Positions 27,137 to 37,777 are shown, counted from the first letter of the stretch. The stretch is DNA of 64,000 bases from Pontibacterium granulatum (GCF_029961155.1 NZ_JASBRH010000004.1:124001-188000); one strand, 5' to 3'. The notes: a model not told the origin generated them from the letters alone. A program made the numbers and translations.

Positions 27137-28312
27137 TTGATCACCTTTCTGGACAATCTGCTGAACATCTATCTGGAGACCGCTCTGTGGTTACTGCTAG
27201 GACTCTCCCTTGCAGCGGTCATCAAGGGCTGGATTCCCGAAGCGCTGGTGAAGCGTTTGCTCAGTGGCAATGGTCCCGGTTCAGTCATTCGTGCCGCCCT
27301 GATCGGTGCACCGCTCCCGCTTTGCTCCTGCGGCGTATTGCCCACCGCAGTGGGCCTGCATCGTAGCGGGGCCTCCAAACCGGCCACGACCGCATTCCTG
27401 ATCGCCACACCAGAAACGGGCGTTGATTCCATCACGGTCACCTATGCCCTGATGGGACCGGTGATGGCTGTGATTCGCCCACTGGCTGCGATTACCAGTG
27501 CCATCGTGAGTGGCCTGATGGTGTTGTTCTTTGACCGGCCAACCGCGGAGGAACCTGCCTCCCAGCCGGACGCGGTAAAAAGCTGTTGCAGCAGCAATCA
27601 AGCCGACCCCGTGCAGAAACAGGCAGTAACAAGCAGCTGTGCGAGTGCATCAACAACACCGCAACCTGAAGTAACTGACAGTTGTTGCAGCCCTAACACA
27701 ACGCAGAAACGTGCAACTGATACGAAAACAGCAGGATGCTGCGCCAGTAACGACACAACCTCGCAGACAACGCCGGGAATCTGGTCCGGTATGCGCTTCG
27801 CGCTGGTCGATATTCTGGACGACATCAAATACTGGATGGCGTTTGGCTTGGTGTTGGCCGCATTGATCGCATCCGTGATCGAACCGGGCAACCTGGCCGC
27901 CTACGGCTCAGGCCTCGGTGCGATGCTCCTGATGCTCGTGGTTGGCCTGCCGCTCTACATCTGCGCCAGCGCATCCACGCCGTTGGCAGCAGCGCTTCTG
28001 CTTGCAGGGCTCTCTCCCGGTACCGTATTGGTCTTCTTGCTGGTTGGCCCGGCGACTAATATAGCCTCGCTGGGTATTCTGCTGCGCGAGCTGGGCAAAC
28101 GCGCGTTGATACTCTACCTGTCCGGTATCAGCGTCAGCGCCATTGTGATTGGTCTGCTGGTCGACGGATTGCTCGGTGAACATGCCATCCAATTAGCAGA
28201 AGGCATTACCCATCATCAGAACGGCGACACTTACAGCCTGCTACACTGGGCCGCCGCATTTGTTCTGCTAATGTTGACGATCAAACCGCTGCGCAGCCGT
28301 TTTGGATTCTGA
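27137..28312 (+). CDS. SO_0444-type Cu/Zn efflux permease
   Basis: A 391-residue permease with two four-helix bundles. It shows PLPLCSCGVLPTAVGL (about 60-73), the Cys pair of the ArsP/DUF318 family, and a matching second half. A central soluble loop (about 135-215) has Cys clusters at 150-151, 168, 183-184 and 201-202, probably a metal-binding region. This layout is known as the SO_0444 Cu/Zn efflux group. It starts with TTG behind GAGGAG and is followed 6 nt later by an ankyrin-like gene. Confidence 0.85.
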   Translation: MITFLDNLLNIYLETALWLLLGLSLAAVIKGWIPEALVKRLLSGNGPGSVIRAALIGAPLPLCSCGVLPTAVGLHRSGASKPATTAFLIATPETGVDSITVTYALMGPVMAVIRPLAAITSAIVSGLMVLFFDRPTAEEPASQPDAVKSCCSSNQADPVQKQAVTSSCASASTTPQPEVTDSCCSPNTTQKRATDTKTAGCCASNDTTSQTTPGIWSGMRFALVDILDDIKYWMAFGLVLAALIASVIEPGNLAAYGSGLGAMLLMLVVGLPLYICASASTPLAAALLLAGLSPGTVLVFLLVGPATNIASLGILLRELGKRALILYLSGISVSAIVIGLLVDGLLGEHAIQLAEGITHHQNGDTYSLLHWAAAFVLLMLTIKPLRSRFGF

Positions 28313-28318
28313 TTACCT

Positions 28319-28915
28319 ATGTGGAAACTATTTTCCGGGCGCCAACAGAAGTTGGCAGATGCCATCACCTCCGCCGATCTCGACAAACTGGCCAAGCTGT
28401 TAGCCAAGTTCGAGATCAATGAGCTGGACGCACCGCTGTATGACAACCAGTCGGCAGTTGAACTGGCGATCCTGAACAGGCAGCCCAAATCACTGGAGCT
28501 GCTTTTGAACCGAGGTTGTGACGCCAATGCTACCGCCAGTTGTGACACCCCATTGGTCCTGCTAGCGCTGCAGCAGCCAGAAAACAGCCTTGCATTGCTC
28601 ACACAGTTATTGCGCGCCGGAGCTGATGCCAACACCACCGGTTTGCTGTCCGCATGTTTTTCCCACTGCGCCGAGACAGCGCTGATGGTACATATCAGTC
28701 GTCTGATCGAGCATGGCTGTCATATCAGTGGGGACACGGACCTGATGGTACAAGCGTTGGCCACCGAACGATTGGAGCTGATCCATTTCCTGATTAACTC
28801 CGGTGCCAACCTGCCTGCCGACACCACGTCGATCAACTGCAGCGAAGAAACGTTAGCGTACGCCAAACGCTGTGAAGATGATCGAAAAGTGCGTGAGATG
28901 ATGCAGCAGCTCTAA
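28319..28915 (+). CDS. Ankyrin-repeat-like protein
   Basis: A 198-residue protein of about four to five degenerate ankyrin repeats. Examples are SAVELAILNRQPKSLELLLN, LALLTQLLRAGADANTTG and LELIHFLINSGANLPAD. No signal peptide is seen. It lies 6 nt after the metal permease gene and is probably co-transcribed with it. It may bind a partner protein, which is unknown. Confidence 0.72.
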   Translation: MWKLFSGRQQKLADAITSADLDKLAKLLAKFEINELDAPLYDNQSAVELAILNRQPKSLELLLNRGCDANATASCDTPLVLLALQQPENSLALLTQLLRAGADANTTGLLSACFSHCAETALMVHISRLIEHGCHISGDTDLMVQALATERLELIHFLINSGANLPADTTSINCSEETLAYAKRCEDDRKVREMMQQL

Positions 28916-29078
28916 CTGATCAAAAATTGCGCTAAATCACTTTTTGTGCACTTTGGAATCAACAAGTGTACGAATTGCATCCACAAAATATCTCGGTCGA
29001 AATTGCCGTCTATACTGACCTTCTGTTCGAAATCTGCTCGAACACCGATAACAACAAGACGCGAAGAGGATTAAGAAG

Positions 29079-29264
29079 ATGGAGCATCAGGCCGTTCAGA
29101 ATAATTCACCGCAGTTGCAAGGTGCGGATCAGCCGCGCATTCGCAGGGAAGAGATCATACAGGAACTGCGCCGTCAGGCTGCCGTACTGAGGGATGAAGG
29201 AGAAACTGCCGCGGATTTCTGGCTGGCAGAGCAGTACGAAACAACAGCAGATTTGCTGAATTAA
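29079..29264 (+). CDS. Small hypothetical protein
   Basis: A 61-residue, charged, predicted helical protein (REEIIQELRRQAAVLRDEGE, then DFWLAEQYETTADLLN). The ATG follows an AAGAGGA purine run, a good ribosome-binding site, and a TATACT box lies about 60 nt upstream. No family was recognised. The codon use is like the host, supporting a real gene. Confidence 0.6.
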   Translation: MEHQAVQNNSPQLQGADQPRIRREEIIQELRRQAAVLRDEGETAADFWLAEQYETTADLLN

Positions 29265-29294
29265 CAGCCGGAGAATCCCGGCTTAAGAGAGAAC

Positions 29295-29352
29295 GATCAG
29301 CTGCTCTGGGGAAGGTGCGAATTTTCCCGTAAGCCCCGCAGGGCAGCTGATC
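29295..29352. other. Large imperfect hairpin between small gene and ridA-like gene
   Basis: A 10-bp perfect outer stem (GATCAGCTGC and its complement) extends inward through mismatched G/C-rich pairs. It lies between two converging genes. No long T-run follows on either strand, so it may be a bidirectional end signal of the weaker kind. Confidence 0.35.
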
Positions 29353-29372
29353 TTGCCTTTACCGCCAGAAAA

Positions 29373-29723
29373 TTACTTCTGCGCAGCAATCACAGACACT
29401 TCCACCAGCAGCTCTGGACGTGCCATACGTGCTTCAACACACGCACGTGCAGGCGCGAAACCTTCCGGTACCCATGCATCCCATACTTCGTTCATTGCCG
29501 CAAAGTCTTTCATATCACGGATGTAAACAGTCGCGGAAAGGATATTTTCGCGGTCGCTGCCCGCCTGCTCCAGCAGCGCGTCCACTTTGTCCAGCATGGT
29601 CTGAGTCTGCTCTTTGATGCCTGCAGATGCATCCGCAGCCACCTGACCACACAGGTATACGGTGTTGTTGTGAATAACAATACGGCTCATGCGCTGGCCG
29701 GTTTCCATACGAGTGATGCTCAT
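29373..29723 (-). CDS. RidA/YjgF-family protein
   Basis: A 116-residue protein of the RidA fold, which forms trimers and removes reactive enamine/imine intermediates. Family blocks are [40 protein letters not shown] and [20 protein letters not shown]. The last block carries the substrate-binding Arg and Glu of the active RidA type. It is a single gene. It may belong to the Rid2-7 subgroups rather than RidA itself. Confidence 0.88.
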   Translation of the reverse strand: MSITRMETGQRMSRIVIHNNTVYLCGQVAADASAGIKEQTQTMLDKVDALLEQAGSDRENILSATVYIRDMKDFAAMNEVWDAWVPEGFAPARACVEARMARPELLVEVSVIAAQK

Positions 29724-30095
29724 GGGGTGACCTCCGGATCAAAAAATAGGATAAGAATTTTTAGCAATAATAGCCCGCTTAGGCAGAGATAAGTCAGCGT
29801 TTTGCTGCGCTTATTCGGTGGAAAGCTTCGTATTTCAGATAACAGCAGAAAGATTTCCTACGCAACTGAAGTTCACCCTATCCACATGAGTTTTAAACAT
29901 GCTGCAGTAGCACATCAAACCAAAGTTGACTGGTCGCCCGGGAACATCTGTCCGATAGTGGCTAGACACAACAAACAGGCCGGACAATGCATCCGGCCTC
30001 GCACATGTTCTTGCTGATGAAGTCTGTACTGTTCCTACACCCTGTGAATGCAACGTACCAACAGGCACTCTCAGAACAATAAAAGGAGTCCAATT
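29724..30095. other. Intergenic region with a G/C hairpin
   Basis: No gene is supported in these 372 nt. A perfect 8-bp hairpin (AGGCCGGA/TCCGGCCT, 7-nt loop) lies at 29977-29999. On the minus strand it is followed by GTTTGTTG, a weak terminator-like tail. The promoter of the downstream small gene probably lies between it and 30096. Confidence 0.4.
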
Positions 30096-30281
30096 ATGGA
30101 TTTCAAAGCCGTCGCTGAAGCTACGAACAATCCACATATTGTCAAACAGCATACTAAAGGTGCTAGAGTAGAGAAGGTCATTCGTATTATTCGCAAGGAT
30201 AGCGTGCACATCGCCTCCTCCGAGCACACATCTGCTCAACCAAATCCGGAGTCTGTGCACCACGCGTCTGACCTGTTGTGA
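30096..30281 (+). CDS. Small hypothetical protein
   Basis: A 61-residue protein starting MDFKAVAEATNNPHIV. The ATG at 30096 has AAGGAG 7 nt upstream, so the longer in-frame start at 30048 is not preferred. It is basic in the middle (KVIRIIRKD) and polar at the C-terminus. It lies 50 nt before a TIGR02647-type gene on the same strand, so the two may be co-expressed. No family was recognised. Confidence 0.55.
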   Translation: MDFKAVAEATNNPHIVKQHTKGARVEKVIRIIRKDSVHIASSEHTSAQPNPESVHHASDLL

Positions 30282-30331
30282 TGTGTCCAAGAGCCGGAAC
30301 TACTTTCCGGCCTGACAGAAGGAACCAACAG

Positions 30332-30583
30332 ATGCCGTACAACCAGTCTCTACTTGATGAACTGAACCTGCTCAGCCAATTTTCTCTGGAATCGACCCAG
30401 AGTGGCATTAAAGTCCACCATACGGCAGCGCAGGAGATGATTGATGCTGCGAAACGCCTGCATGACAAGGGCCTGATCACCCAGGACGACGGTGGTTATC
30501 TGACACCACTGGGTCGGGATGCACTGGAGCACAGTGAAGCGTTGATCATGATCCTGACGACCGAAAGCCGCCAACCAATTTAA
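30332..30583 (+). CDS. TIGR02647-type small DNA-binding-like protein
   Basis: An 83-residue protein starting MPYNQSLLDELNLLSQF, with AGAAGGA just upstream. The middle is winged-helix-like (AAKRLHDKGLITQDDGGYLTP, in part). The start and length resemble a conserved gammaproteobacterial family annotated as TIGR02647. The function of that family is not established. A rho-independent terminator follows within 20 nt. Confidence 0.7.
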   Translation: MPYNQSLLDELNLLSQFSLESTQSGIKVHHTAAQEMIDAAKRLHDKGLITQDDGGYLTPLGRDALEHSEALIMILTTESRQPI

Positions 30584-30600
30584 GGTTGTGCTACTAAGGA

Positions 30601-30628
30601 AAAAGCCACCGCTTCAGGTGGCTTTTTT
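30601..30628 (+). terminator. Rho-independent terminator
   Basis: A stem GCCACC/GGTGGC with a 6-nt loop is followed by TTTTTT and preceded by AAAA. It ends the small-gene transcript and may work in both directions, as the next gene converges on it. Confidence 0.88.
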
Positions 30629-30655
30629 GTATTCGGGAAATTGTGAACCCATCGA

Positions 30656-31087
30656 TCAGAGACCCAAGCGCGGAATCTCGATCTTCGGGCAGCGGTCCAT
30701 AACTACATCCAGACCTGCCTCACGCGCCCGGGCGGCCCCAGCTTCATTGATCACATCCAGTTGCAACCAGACCGCTTTGGCACCTACGATGATCGCTTCA
30801 TCGATCACCGCACCCGCCGCTTCGGAGTTACGGAACACATCCACCATATCAATCGGCTTGTCGATCTCCGCCAGGGAGCCCACCACTGTCTGCCCGAGGA
30901 TCTCGTGGCCCTTCTGCACCGGGTTCACCGGAATCACCTCATAGCCACGCTGCAGTAAGTAGTTCATCACACGATAACTGGCGCGTTCCGGTTTCGGGCT
31001 GGCCCCCACCAGGGCAATGACTTTGCTCTCGTTCAGCACCTTAACCACGGTTTCATCGATGCTGGACAACAGTTCCGTTTCACTCAT
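30656..31087 (-). CDS. CoA-binding (YccU-like) protein
   Basis: A 143-residue Rossmann-fold protein of the CoA-binding family related to the N-terminal part of succinyl-CoA ligase alpha chains. Motifs are [20 protein letters not shown] near residue 22 and [18 protein letters not shown]. The ATG at 31087 overlaps the end of moeB by 8 nt; a longer upstream frame runs inside moeB and is rejected. Its biological role is unknown. Confidence 0.85.
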   Translation of the reverse strand: MSETELLSSIDETVVKVLNESKVIALVGASPKPERASYRVMNYLLQRGYEVIPVNPVQKGHEILGQTVVGSLAEIDKPIDMVDVFRNSEAAGAVIDEAIIVGAKAVWLQLDVINEAGAARAREAGLDVVMDRCPKIEIPRLGL

Positions 31088-31850
31088 CTGCGTTCCCTTC
31101 TGAACATATAGGACAGGCTTTGTCCTTACGCAGTTTAAGGGAGCGCCACTCCATGGTGCGACCGTCCAATAGTAGCAACTTGCCCACCAGCGGCTCGCCA
31201 ATATTCGCAAGCACCTTCAGGGCTTCCATCGCCTGCACAGCACCGACGATACCCACCAACGGCGCCAATACACCGGACTCGGAGCAGGTCAGGTTTTCAT
31301 CATCGCCCTGCTTGTACAGGCACTGGTAGCAGGGGGAATCCTCTTGCCGTGGATCGTACACAGCCACCTGCCCTTCAATGCGAATGGCCGCACCCGACAC
31401 CAACGGTTTCTTGTGTTTCACACAGGCTTCATTGACAGCAAAGCGGGTGGTGAAGTTATCGGTGCAATCAACCACCAGATCCACCTCGGCCACCAGCGCA
31501 TCCATCTCCTCGCCGGACAGGCGCTGATTGACAGTACGGATACACACATCCGGATTCAGTGCATTCAGTGTTGCTTTGGCTGACTCCACTTTCGGCTCGC
31601 CGATACGGTCAGTGGTATGCGCTATCTGTCGCTGCAGGTTGGAGAGGTCAACTTCATCATCATCCACCAGCACCAGCTCACCCACCCCGGCAGCAGCCAG
31701 GTACATCGCCACAGGACTGCCCAGACCACCTACCCCCAGCACCAGTACGGAGGCGTTCAGCCAGGCTTCCTGCCCATCGATCTCAACTTCGGGCAACATA
31801 ATCTGGCGGCTGTACCGCAGTAACTGTTCATCACTCAGCATTGTCTTCAC
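31080..31850 (-). CDS. moeB: Molybdopterin-synthase adenylyltransferase MoeB
   Basis: A 256-residue E1-like enzyme that adenylates the C-terminal glycine of MoaD or a related sulphur carrier. The nucleotide motif is [19 protein letters not shown], near residues 35-53. The Asp that binds the adenylate is in [10 protein letters not shown], and two zinc Cys pairs (CYQC and CPIC) are present. It overlaps prmC upstream and the CoA-binding gene downstream, forming a tight operon. A ThiF-like role is an alternative. Confidence 0.9.
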   Translation of the reverse strand: MKTMLSDEQLLRYSRQIMLPEVEIDGQEAWLNASVLVLGVGGLGSPVAMYLAAAGVGELVLVDDDEVDLSNLQRQIAHTTDRIGEPKVESAKATLNALNPDVCIRTVNQRLSGEEMDALVAEVDLVVDCTDNFTTRFAVNEACVKHKKPLVSGAAIRIEGQVAVYDPRQEDSPCYQCLYKQGDDENLTCSESGVLAPLVGIVGAVQAMEALKVLANIGEPLVGKLLLLDGRTMEWRSLKLRKDKACPICSEGNADE

Positions 31851-32679
31851 TACCTCTCCAACAGCCCAGGGTCACACGGTCACGCGCACCCAGGTCCTGT
31901 ATGGTTTCTACATTCGTATATCCAAGCCGTTGTAACAGCTCGCGGGACACGGGTCCTTGATCATAGCCATGCTCAAACAGCAGCCAACCGCCGGTGTTCA
32001 AAAACGTGCGTGCAGTGTCGGCTATCTGTTCAATATCCGCCATCCCCTGATTATCGGCAATCAGCGCACTGAGCGGCTCAAACCGCACGTCGCCCTGCTG
32101 CAGGTGCGGATCTTCGGGATCGATATAGGGCGGATTGCTTACGATCATATCGAACGTGCCCTGCAGTGGCTCAAACCAGCTTCCCTGCACAAACTCTGCG
32201 TTGCTGATCTCCAGGCGCTGGCGATTACGCTCTGCCAGTTGTACCGCAGCATCAACACGATCACAGCCTACTACGTGCCAACGTCTGCGCTCTGATGCCA
32301 GCGACAGCGCGATCGCGCCTGTTCCGGTACCCAGGTCCGCCACCCGGTACGGTCCCTCCGCCAGCTTATCCAGCGCCACTTCCACCAGAGTTTCGGTCTC
32401 AGGCCGGGGAATCAGCGTATCGGGGGTAACCTCCAGATCCAGTGTCCAGAACGCCTGTGAACCGATCAGGTGCGCAACCGGCTCACCCAATAAACGCCGC
32501 TGCAGGAGTACCTTATAGGCATCAACCTGCTCAGCGGACAACTCCCGATCAGACCAGGTAAACAGATAACTGCGAGGTTGCTCTATTACATGACAGAGCA
32601 GCAGCTCAGCGTCCAGACGGGAGGAATCGCTCACCTCTTGCAAACGCGCATGCTGCGCCACGGCTTGTTCAATGTTCAT
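31831..32679 (-). CDS. prmC: Release-factor glutamine methyltransferase PrmC (HemK)
   Basis: A 282-residue SAM-dependent enzyme that methylates the Gln of the GGQ motif in release factors RF1 and RF2. The SAM motif is VADLGTGTGAIALSLA, and the catalytic NPPY is in FDMIVSNPPYIDPED. The N-terminal helical domain recognises the release factor. It follows prfA, its substrate gene, though a terminator lies between them. It overlaps moeB by 20 nt. Confidence 0.96.
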   Translation of the reverse strand: MNIEQAVAQHARLQEVSDSSRLDAELLLCHVIEQPRSYLFTWSDRELSAEQVDAYKVLLQRRLLGEPVAHLIGSQAFWTLDLEVTPDTLIPRPETETLVEVALDKLAEGPYRVADLGTGTGAIALSLASERRRWHVVGCDRVDAAVQLAERNRQRLEISNAEFVQGSWFEPLQGTFDMIVSNPPYIDPEDPHLQQGDVRFEPLSALIADNQGMADIEQIADTARTFLNTGGWLLFEHGYDQGPVSRELLQRLGYTNVETIQDLGARDRVTLGCWRGSEDNAE

Positions 32680-32779
32680 GTGCTACCCGCAGGATTGTAC
32701 AACGGCTTTCATACTACTCTGACGCCTCGGGCCGCAGAAGTCGACCAACGAGCGAGTTATTGCCGTTTTTGATTAAGAC

Positions 32780-32814
32780 AAAAAAGCCCCGGTACTCCAC
32801 AGCATCGGGGCCTT
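32780..32814 (-). terminator. Terminator between prfA and prmC
   Basis: Read on the minus strand, GGCCCCG pairs with CGGGGC and is followed by TTTTTTG. It lies about 20 nt after the prfA stop, so it should end or reduce the hemA-prfA transcript before prmC. Confidence 0.85.
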
Positions 32815-32836
32815 TCAGCAGTTCTTCGTAAACAGG

Positions 32837-33922
32837 TCAGGTGTCGGACAACGCGCCCAGCTGCTCTGCCTGATATTCGTTCATCAGGGGATCCACCACG
32901 TGACCCAGCTCACCCGACATCACTTCCTGCAGCTTGTACAGGGTCAGGTTGATTCGGTGATCCGTCACACGGCCCTGTGGATAGTTATAGGTCCGGATAC
33001 GTTCGGAACGGTCCCCGCTGCCCACCAGGCTCTTACGGGTGCTCGCCTGCTCGGCTGCATGACGTTCCATCTCCGCCGCCTGCAGACGGGACGCCAGTAA
33101 CGACATCGCTTTGGCACGGTTCTTATGCTGGGAGCGCTCTTCCTGACACTCTACCACCACGCCGGTTGGAATGTGCGTAATACGGATCGCCGAGTCGGTC
33201 TTGTTGACGTGCTGACCACCGGCACCGGAGGCGCGGAAGGTATCCACACGCAGATCCGCCTTGTTGATCTCGATCGCTTCCACCTCGTCCATCTCCGGCA
33301 TCACCGCCACGGTGCACGCAGAAGTATGGATACGGCCCTGGGACTCGGTTTCCGGTACACGCTGTACACGATGGGCGCCGGACTCGAATTTCAGGCGGGA
33401 GAACACATCGGTGCCCACTACGCGGCTGATCAGTTCTTTATAACCACCGTGCTCACCTTCGTTGGCGCTGACCACTTCCACTTTCCAGCCCATACTTTCG
33501 GCATAGCGCGAGTACATGCGGAACAGGTCACCGGAGAAGATCGCCGCCTCATCACCGCCGGTTCCGGCACGGATCTCCAGGAAGACGTTACGGGAATCGT
33601 TCGGGTCTTTTGGCAACAGCAGGATCTGCAGCTCAACTTCCAGCGACTCAATACGCGCCTTGGCATCGGACAACTCATCCTTTGCCATCTCGCGCATATC
33701 GGGATCATCGTCCTTCAGCATCGCCTCAGCCTCTTCCAGATCGGAGAGCGCCTCGTTGTAAGCTGCAAAGCTTTTTACTACCGGCTCCAGCTCCGCGTAC
33801 TCCTTGGAGTAGTCACGGAACAGATTCTGATCGGAAATAACATCCGCATCAGACATCAGCGCAGCGAGTTCTTCGTAGCGATCGCTGAGCTTTTCTAATT
33901 TCGCAAGAATGGATTCTTTCAT
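32837..33922 (-). CDS. prfA: Peptide chain release factor 1
   Basis: RF1 reads UAG and UAA at the ribosome and releases the peptide. The 361-residue protein has the catalytic GGQ in [16 protein letters not shown], near residue 235. The codon-reading PxT-type tripeptide region is in [10 protein letters not shown]. The start codon overlaps the hemA stop by one base (position 33922), as in the usual hemA-prfA pair. A terminator follows. Confidence 0.97.
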   Translation of the reverse strand: MKESILAKLEKLSDRYEELAALMSDADVISDQNLFRDYSKEYAELEPVVKSFAAYNEALSDLEEAEAMLKDDDPDMREMAKDELSDAKARIESLEVELQILLLPKDPNDSRNVFLEIRAGTGGDEAAIFSGDLFRMYSRYAESMGWKVEVVSANEGEHGGYKELISRVVGTDVFSRLKFESGAHRVQRVPETESQGRIHTSACTVAVMPEMDEVEAIEINKADLRVDTFRASGAGGQHVNKTDSAIRITHIPTGVVVECQEERSQHKNRAKAMSLLASRLQAAEMERHAAEQASTRKSLVGSGDRSERIRTYNYPQGRVTDHRINLTLYKLQEVMSGELGHVVDPLMNEYQAEQLGALSDT

Positions 33923-35196
33923 TATTGGGTATCGTTCTGATCCGATTCGGAGAGCTGATACAGCTCCTGCACCATCGACAGCACTTCAGTGCGGCCTTCG
34001 GCACTGGCTTTACGCATCTGAATAGTAGGCTGGTGCAACATTTTATTGGTTAGACCACGGGCCAGCTGAGTTAGCACCTCTTCCGCGTCTTTGCCGTTAC
34101 GCAACTGACGCATCGCTTTTTCCAGCTCCTGATCACGGGTCTGCTCCGCCTGGCTGCGCAAGGCGGTCAGGGTATCCACCGCCAGCAGAGAGCGCAGCTG
34201 GCGCATAAACTCATGGGCACCCGCTTCGATGATCTCTTCCGCCTCACGGGCGGCATGTTCTCGGCTGCGCTGGTTCTCTTCAATCACCTCTTTCAGGTCG
34301 TCGACAGTGTACAGATACACATCGTCCAGATCGGCAACCTGTGGTTCGATATCACGGGGTACGGCGATATCTACCATAAAGATCGGTTCGTGCTTACGCT
34401 TCTTCAGCGCCGCTTCCACCGCGCCCTTACCCAGAATCGGCAACTGACTGGCCGTGGAGGCGATCACGATATCCGCATCGCTGAGCGCCCCGGGAATATC
34501 ACCCAGCAGAATCGCCTTGCCGTTGAACTCTTCCGCCAACGACAGCGCACGATTCAGGGTACGGTTGGCCACCGTAATATCCTGCACACCCGCCTGCGCC
34601 AGGTGACGCGCCACCAACTCGATGGTTTCACCGGCACCGATTAGCAGCGCACGGCTACTGCTCAAGTCAGAGAAGATGTGTTGCGCTAGGCTCACCGCAG
34701 CATAGGCGACAGACACCGGGTTCTCTCCGATCGCGGTATCGGTACGGACCTGTTTGGCCACTGAGAAAGTCTGCTGAAACAGACGTCCCAGTTCCGCGCC
34801 TACGTGCCCCTCGTCCTGCGAGAGCGCAAACGAGGACTTCAGCTGCCCCAGGATCTGTGGTTCACCCAGCACCAGGGAATCCAGGCCACTGGCCACGCGC
34901 ATCATATGGCGGGCGGCGTCTTCCCCCCAATGCGCATAGGAACACTGCTGCAACTGGTCGGGGTCCAGGTCATGGAAACGCCCCAGCCATTCAAGCAGGG
35001 CACGGGTACCTTCAAGTTCGGTGGTGCAGTAAAGTTCGGTGCGGTTGCAGGTGGAGAGAATCGCCACCTCTTTCAGAGAGGCAGACACGCGTGCGTCAGA
35101 CAACGCGTCCGTCAGCTGCTCGGGAGTAAACGCAACACGTTCCCTCACCGATACCGGAGCGGTTTTATGGTTAATACCTAACGCCAATAAAGCCAT
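33922..35196 (-). CDS. hemA: Glutamyl-tRNA reductase
   Basis: HemA reduces glutamyl-tRNA to glutamate-1-semialdehyde, the first step of C5 haem synthesis. Motifs are [15 protein letters not shown] at the start and the catalytic Cys in STCNRTELY, near residue 50. The NADPH site is [17 protein letters not shown] and a C-terminal dimerisation domain ends the protein. The ATG at 35196 matches family starts. A TTG at 35205 has a better-placed AGAGGT and may be the real start, adding three residues. Confidence 0.96.
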   Translation of the reverse strand: MALLALGINHKTAPVSVRERVAFTPEQLTDALSDARVSASLKEVAILSTCNRTELYCTTELEGTRALLEWLGRFHDLDPDQLQQCSYAHWGEDAARHMMRVASGLDSLVLGEPQILGQLKSSFALSQDEGHVGAELGRLFQQTFSVAKQVRTDTAIGENPVSVAYAAVSLAQHIFSDLSSSRALLIGAGETIELVARHLAQAGVQDITVANRTLNRALSLAEEFNGKAILLGDIPGALSDADIVIASTASQLPILGKGAVEAALKKRKHEPIFMVDIAVPRDIEPQVADLDDVYLYTVDDLKEVIEENQRSREHAAREAEEIIEAGAHEFMRQLRSLLAVDTLTALRSQAEQTRDQELEKAMRQLRNGKDAEEVLTQLARGLTNKMLHQPTIQMRKASAEGRTEVLSMVQELYQLSESDQNDTQ

Positions 35197-35469
35197 AACG
35201 CCCAAAAACTACCTCTGCAAAAGACGAATACAGTCCAGTGATTTAAATCAAGCGCGCTATGATACAACGCTTTGTGCAAAAGGTTAAAAATCCGCTCCGC
35301 TAATTCGCTGATCTGGCACCATACTTTCGTACGTAAAGGCGCAAAAGGCAGCGCAAAAGCGATTCTGAACCAAGCAGCCCGGATGCAGTCCACAGTCTGG
35401 TAGACTGACATTCACCTCCAGATTCATCTATAGTGACCTGAAAACACAGGGACGCCGGCTCATCATCAC

Positions 35470-37164
35470 ATGAAAATACGCCTCTACGCTTTAATCACTG
35501 CCGCCCTACTCTCCGGCTGCAGCATGCAGAACACCCGAGAACAGGATGCCTACGTTGTGCGGCCGCCGACCTACACACCGGGCGAGTTCAACCGCGAGTC
35601 GATCTATGAACTGCTGGTTGCCGAACTGGCAGGCCAACAGGGTCAGTTTGACCTTGCCCTGAATAACTACATCAAGCAGGCGCGCCTGAACCGTGATCCG
35701 GCGATTGCCGAGCGCGCTACCCGCGTCGCACAATACCTGCGCAACGTGGAAGGCATCACCGAAGCTGCAGGCCTCTGGATCGAGACCGATCCGGAAAATG
35801 CCGAGCCCTACCAGATCTCCGCCAGTATTCTGCTTCACCAGAAACGTTATGAAGAGGCGATGCCACTGGTCGAGCGAGCGCTGGAATTCGACCGCCCCCG
35901 CATGCTGGCGGTGATCCGCGGACAGATTCCCGAAATGCCCAACGAGGTCATCAACGGTTACATCAACCTGTTCACCCAGCTACTGGACAAAGAAGCGAAC
36001 CAAACCGACGTGCTGGTCACCCTGGGACTTCTCTATAAACAGCAGGACAACTTCGATGCAGCGCTGGCTACCTACGAAACCGCCTTGGCGCTTGACGCCC
36101 GCAGCGCCGATGCGATTGCCCAGAAAGCAGAACTGTTACGGCTGCGCGGTCAGTTTACTCAAGCCCTGAAGACACTGGCTCCAGCACTGAAGGCCCAGCC
36201 TGACAATCAGTCGCTGATGATTCTAAACACCCAGTTGCTGTTCCAGTCTGGCCAGGTTGATAAAGGTGTTGCGCAGGCTCAAGAGATCCTGGCGATCAAC
36301 AACAAGGACTACCAGCTCAAGCTCTACCTCGCGCTGTTGCTGCTGGAAAACAACCGCAGTGACGACGCGCAAATATTGCTGAACGAACTGCTGAAGCAGA
36401 ACAGCAACGATACCCGCCCCCACTTCTATCTGGGCGCCATTGCACAGCAGAAGGGAGAGATCGAACAGGCGATTGATCATTTCCTCGAAGTGGACGATCC
36501 CTCCACCGCTTTTCAGGCAATTGGCCGTGTATCCGCGCTACTTGACTCGCCAGAAGACCGTGAGCGCCTCACCGGCATCATCGGTGACCTGCGTAAAACC
36601 CGCCCCGACCTGGCTACCCAGCTTTACACAATGGAAGCGGAATGGCTGAACCTGCACAACTTTACCGATGACGCACTGGTTGTACTGGAAGAGGCGCTGG
36701 CACGTTACAACGATGACGTAAACCTTTTATACACCCGCGCCATGATGCTGGAAGGCATAGACTTTGCCCGTGCCGAAGAGGACTTACGCAAGATCCTGGA
36801 GATCGAGCCCGACAGTTCACTGGCCATGAATGCCTTGGGTTATACCTTGACGATCCACACGACGCGTTACGAGGAAGCCTATGAGCTGATTGCCCAAGCC
36901 ATGCAGATCCGCCCGGACGATCCGGCGATCGTTGACTCCATGGGCTGGGTGTTGTTTAAACTGCAGCGCTACGAAGAATCGATTCGGTATCTGCAACGCG
37001 CCTACAACGAGATCAAGGATGGCGAGGTGATTGGCCACCTGATTCAGGCATACTGGGCAAATGGCGATAAGCAGAAAGCTCGTGCCTTGCTGGACGAAGC
37101 CCTGGCGAAAGACCCGGATAACAGCCACTTGCAGGAAGCCGCGCAGGCGATCGGAGCCCAGTAA
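35470..37164 (+). CDS. TPR outer-membrane lipoprotein beside lolB
   Basis: A 564-residue protein with a lipobox (ALLSGCSMQN) after a short signal peptide, so it is likely lipid-anchored. It has about ten tetratricopeptide repeats across residues 40-560, for example VLVTLGLLYKQQDNFDAALA and PAIVDSMGWVLFKLQRYEES. It is divergent from hemA and 2 nt upstream of lolB, the same order as in pseudomonads. Its function is not known. Confidence 0.88.
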   Translation: MKIRLYALITAALLSGCSMQNTREQDAYVVRPPTYTPGEFNRESIYELLVAELAGQQGQFDLALNNYIKQARLNRDPAIAERATRVAQYLRNVEGITEAAGLWIETDPENAEPYQISASILLHQKRYEEAMPLVERALEFDRPRMLAVIRGQIPEMPNEVINGYINLFTQLLDKEANQTDVLVTLGLLYKQQDNFDAALATYETALALDARSADAIAQKAELLRLRGQFTQALKTLAPALKAQPDNQSLMILNTQLLFQSGQVDKGVAQAQEILAINNKDYQLKLYLALLLLENNRSDDAQILLNELLKQNSNDTRPHFYLGAIAQQKGEIEQAIDHFLEVDDPSTAFQAIGRVSALLDSPEDRERLTGIIGDLRKTRPDLATQLYTMEAEWLNLHNFTDDALVVLEEALARYNDDVNLLYTRAMMLEGIDFARAEEDLRKILEIEPDSSLAMNALGYTLTIHTTRYEEAYELIAQAMQIRPDDPAIVDSMGWVLFKLQRYEESIRYLQRAYNEIKDGEVIGHLIQAYWANGDKQKARALLDEALAKDPDNSHLQEAAQAIGAQ

Positions 37165-37166
37165 CA

Positions 37167-37766
37167 ATGTCACTGTTACGTCTCTCTGCATTAAGCCTGT
37201 TGATCGCACTCTCCGGCTGTAGCGTCCTGAACGTGCAGCAACCGGTTCAGATCCCGGCAGGCAGCTGGGCAGAATACCAACTGGAAATGGCCGCCATCAC
37301 CGACTGGGAGCTCAGTGGCAAAATTGGCATCCGCACGCCGGATGACAGCCAGTCTGCCAACCTGTACTGGCAGCAACTGGATCAGCGATACGCCATCGAA
37401 ATGACCGGGCCGCTTGGTCAGGGCGGTGCGCGCATTGTCGGCCAACCCGGTGATGTAAAAATCAGCATTGCAGGTGAAGGCGATTTCCAGGCCAGCTCGC
37501 CTGAGGCGTTAATGCACGACACCCTGGGCTGGGCCGTACCGGTACAACAGATTCAGTGGTGGGTGCGCGGCCTGCCGTCACCGGATTCCGCTTTCCAGTA
37601 TCAGTTAAACAACAATCGCTTATCCCAGTTGCAACAGGATGGCTGGCAGGTAAACTATCTACGTTACAGTCAGCACGACAGATACACATTGCCGGGTAAA
37701 ATCCGGCTGAGCAGGGACGCACTCAGTATCACGTTAATTATCAATGAATGGACAGCACTGAGATAG
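37167..37766 (+). CDS. lolB: Outer-membrane lipoprotein receptor LolB
   Basis: LolB takes lipoproteins from the periplasmic carrier LolA and inserts them in the outer membrane. The 199-residue protein has a lipobox (ALSGCSVLN). It also has the LolB core [20 protein letters not shown] and [15 protein letters not shown]. It follows the TPR gene by 2 nt. The usual next gene, ispE, is not present between lolB and the tRNA-Gln/prs unit. Confidence 0.93.
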   Translation: MSLLRLSALSLLIALSGCSVLNVQQPVQIPAGSWAEYQLEMAAITDWELSGKIGIRTPDDSQSANLYWQQLDQRYAIEMTGPLGQGGARIVGQPGDVKISIAGEGDFQASSPEALMHDTLGWAVPVQQIQWWVRGLPSPDSAFQYQLNNNRLSQLQQDGWQVNYLRYSQHDRYTLPGKIRLSRDALSITLIINEWTALR

Positions 37767-37777
37767 CTGTTTCGGTG

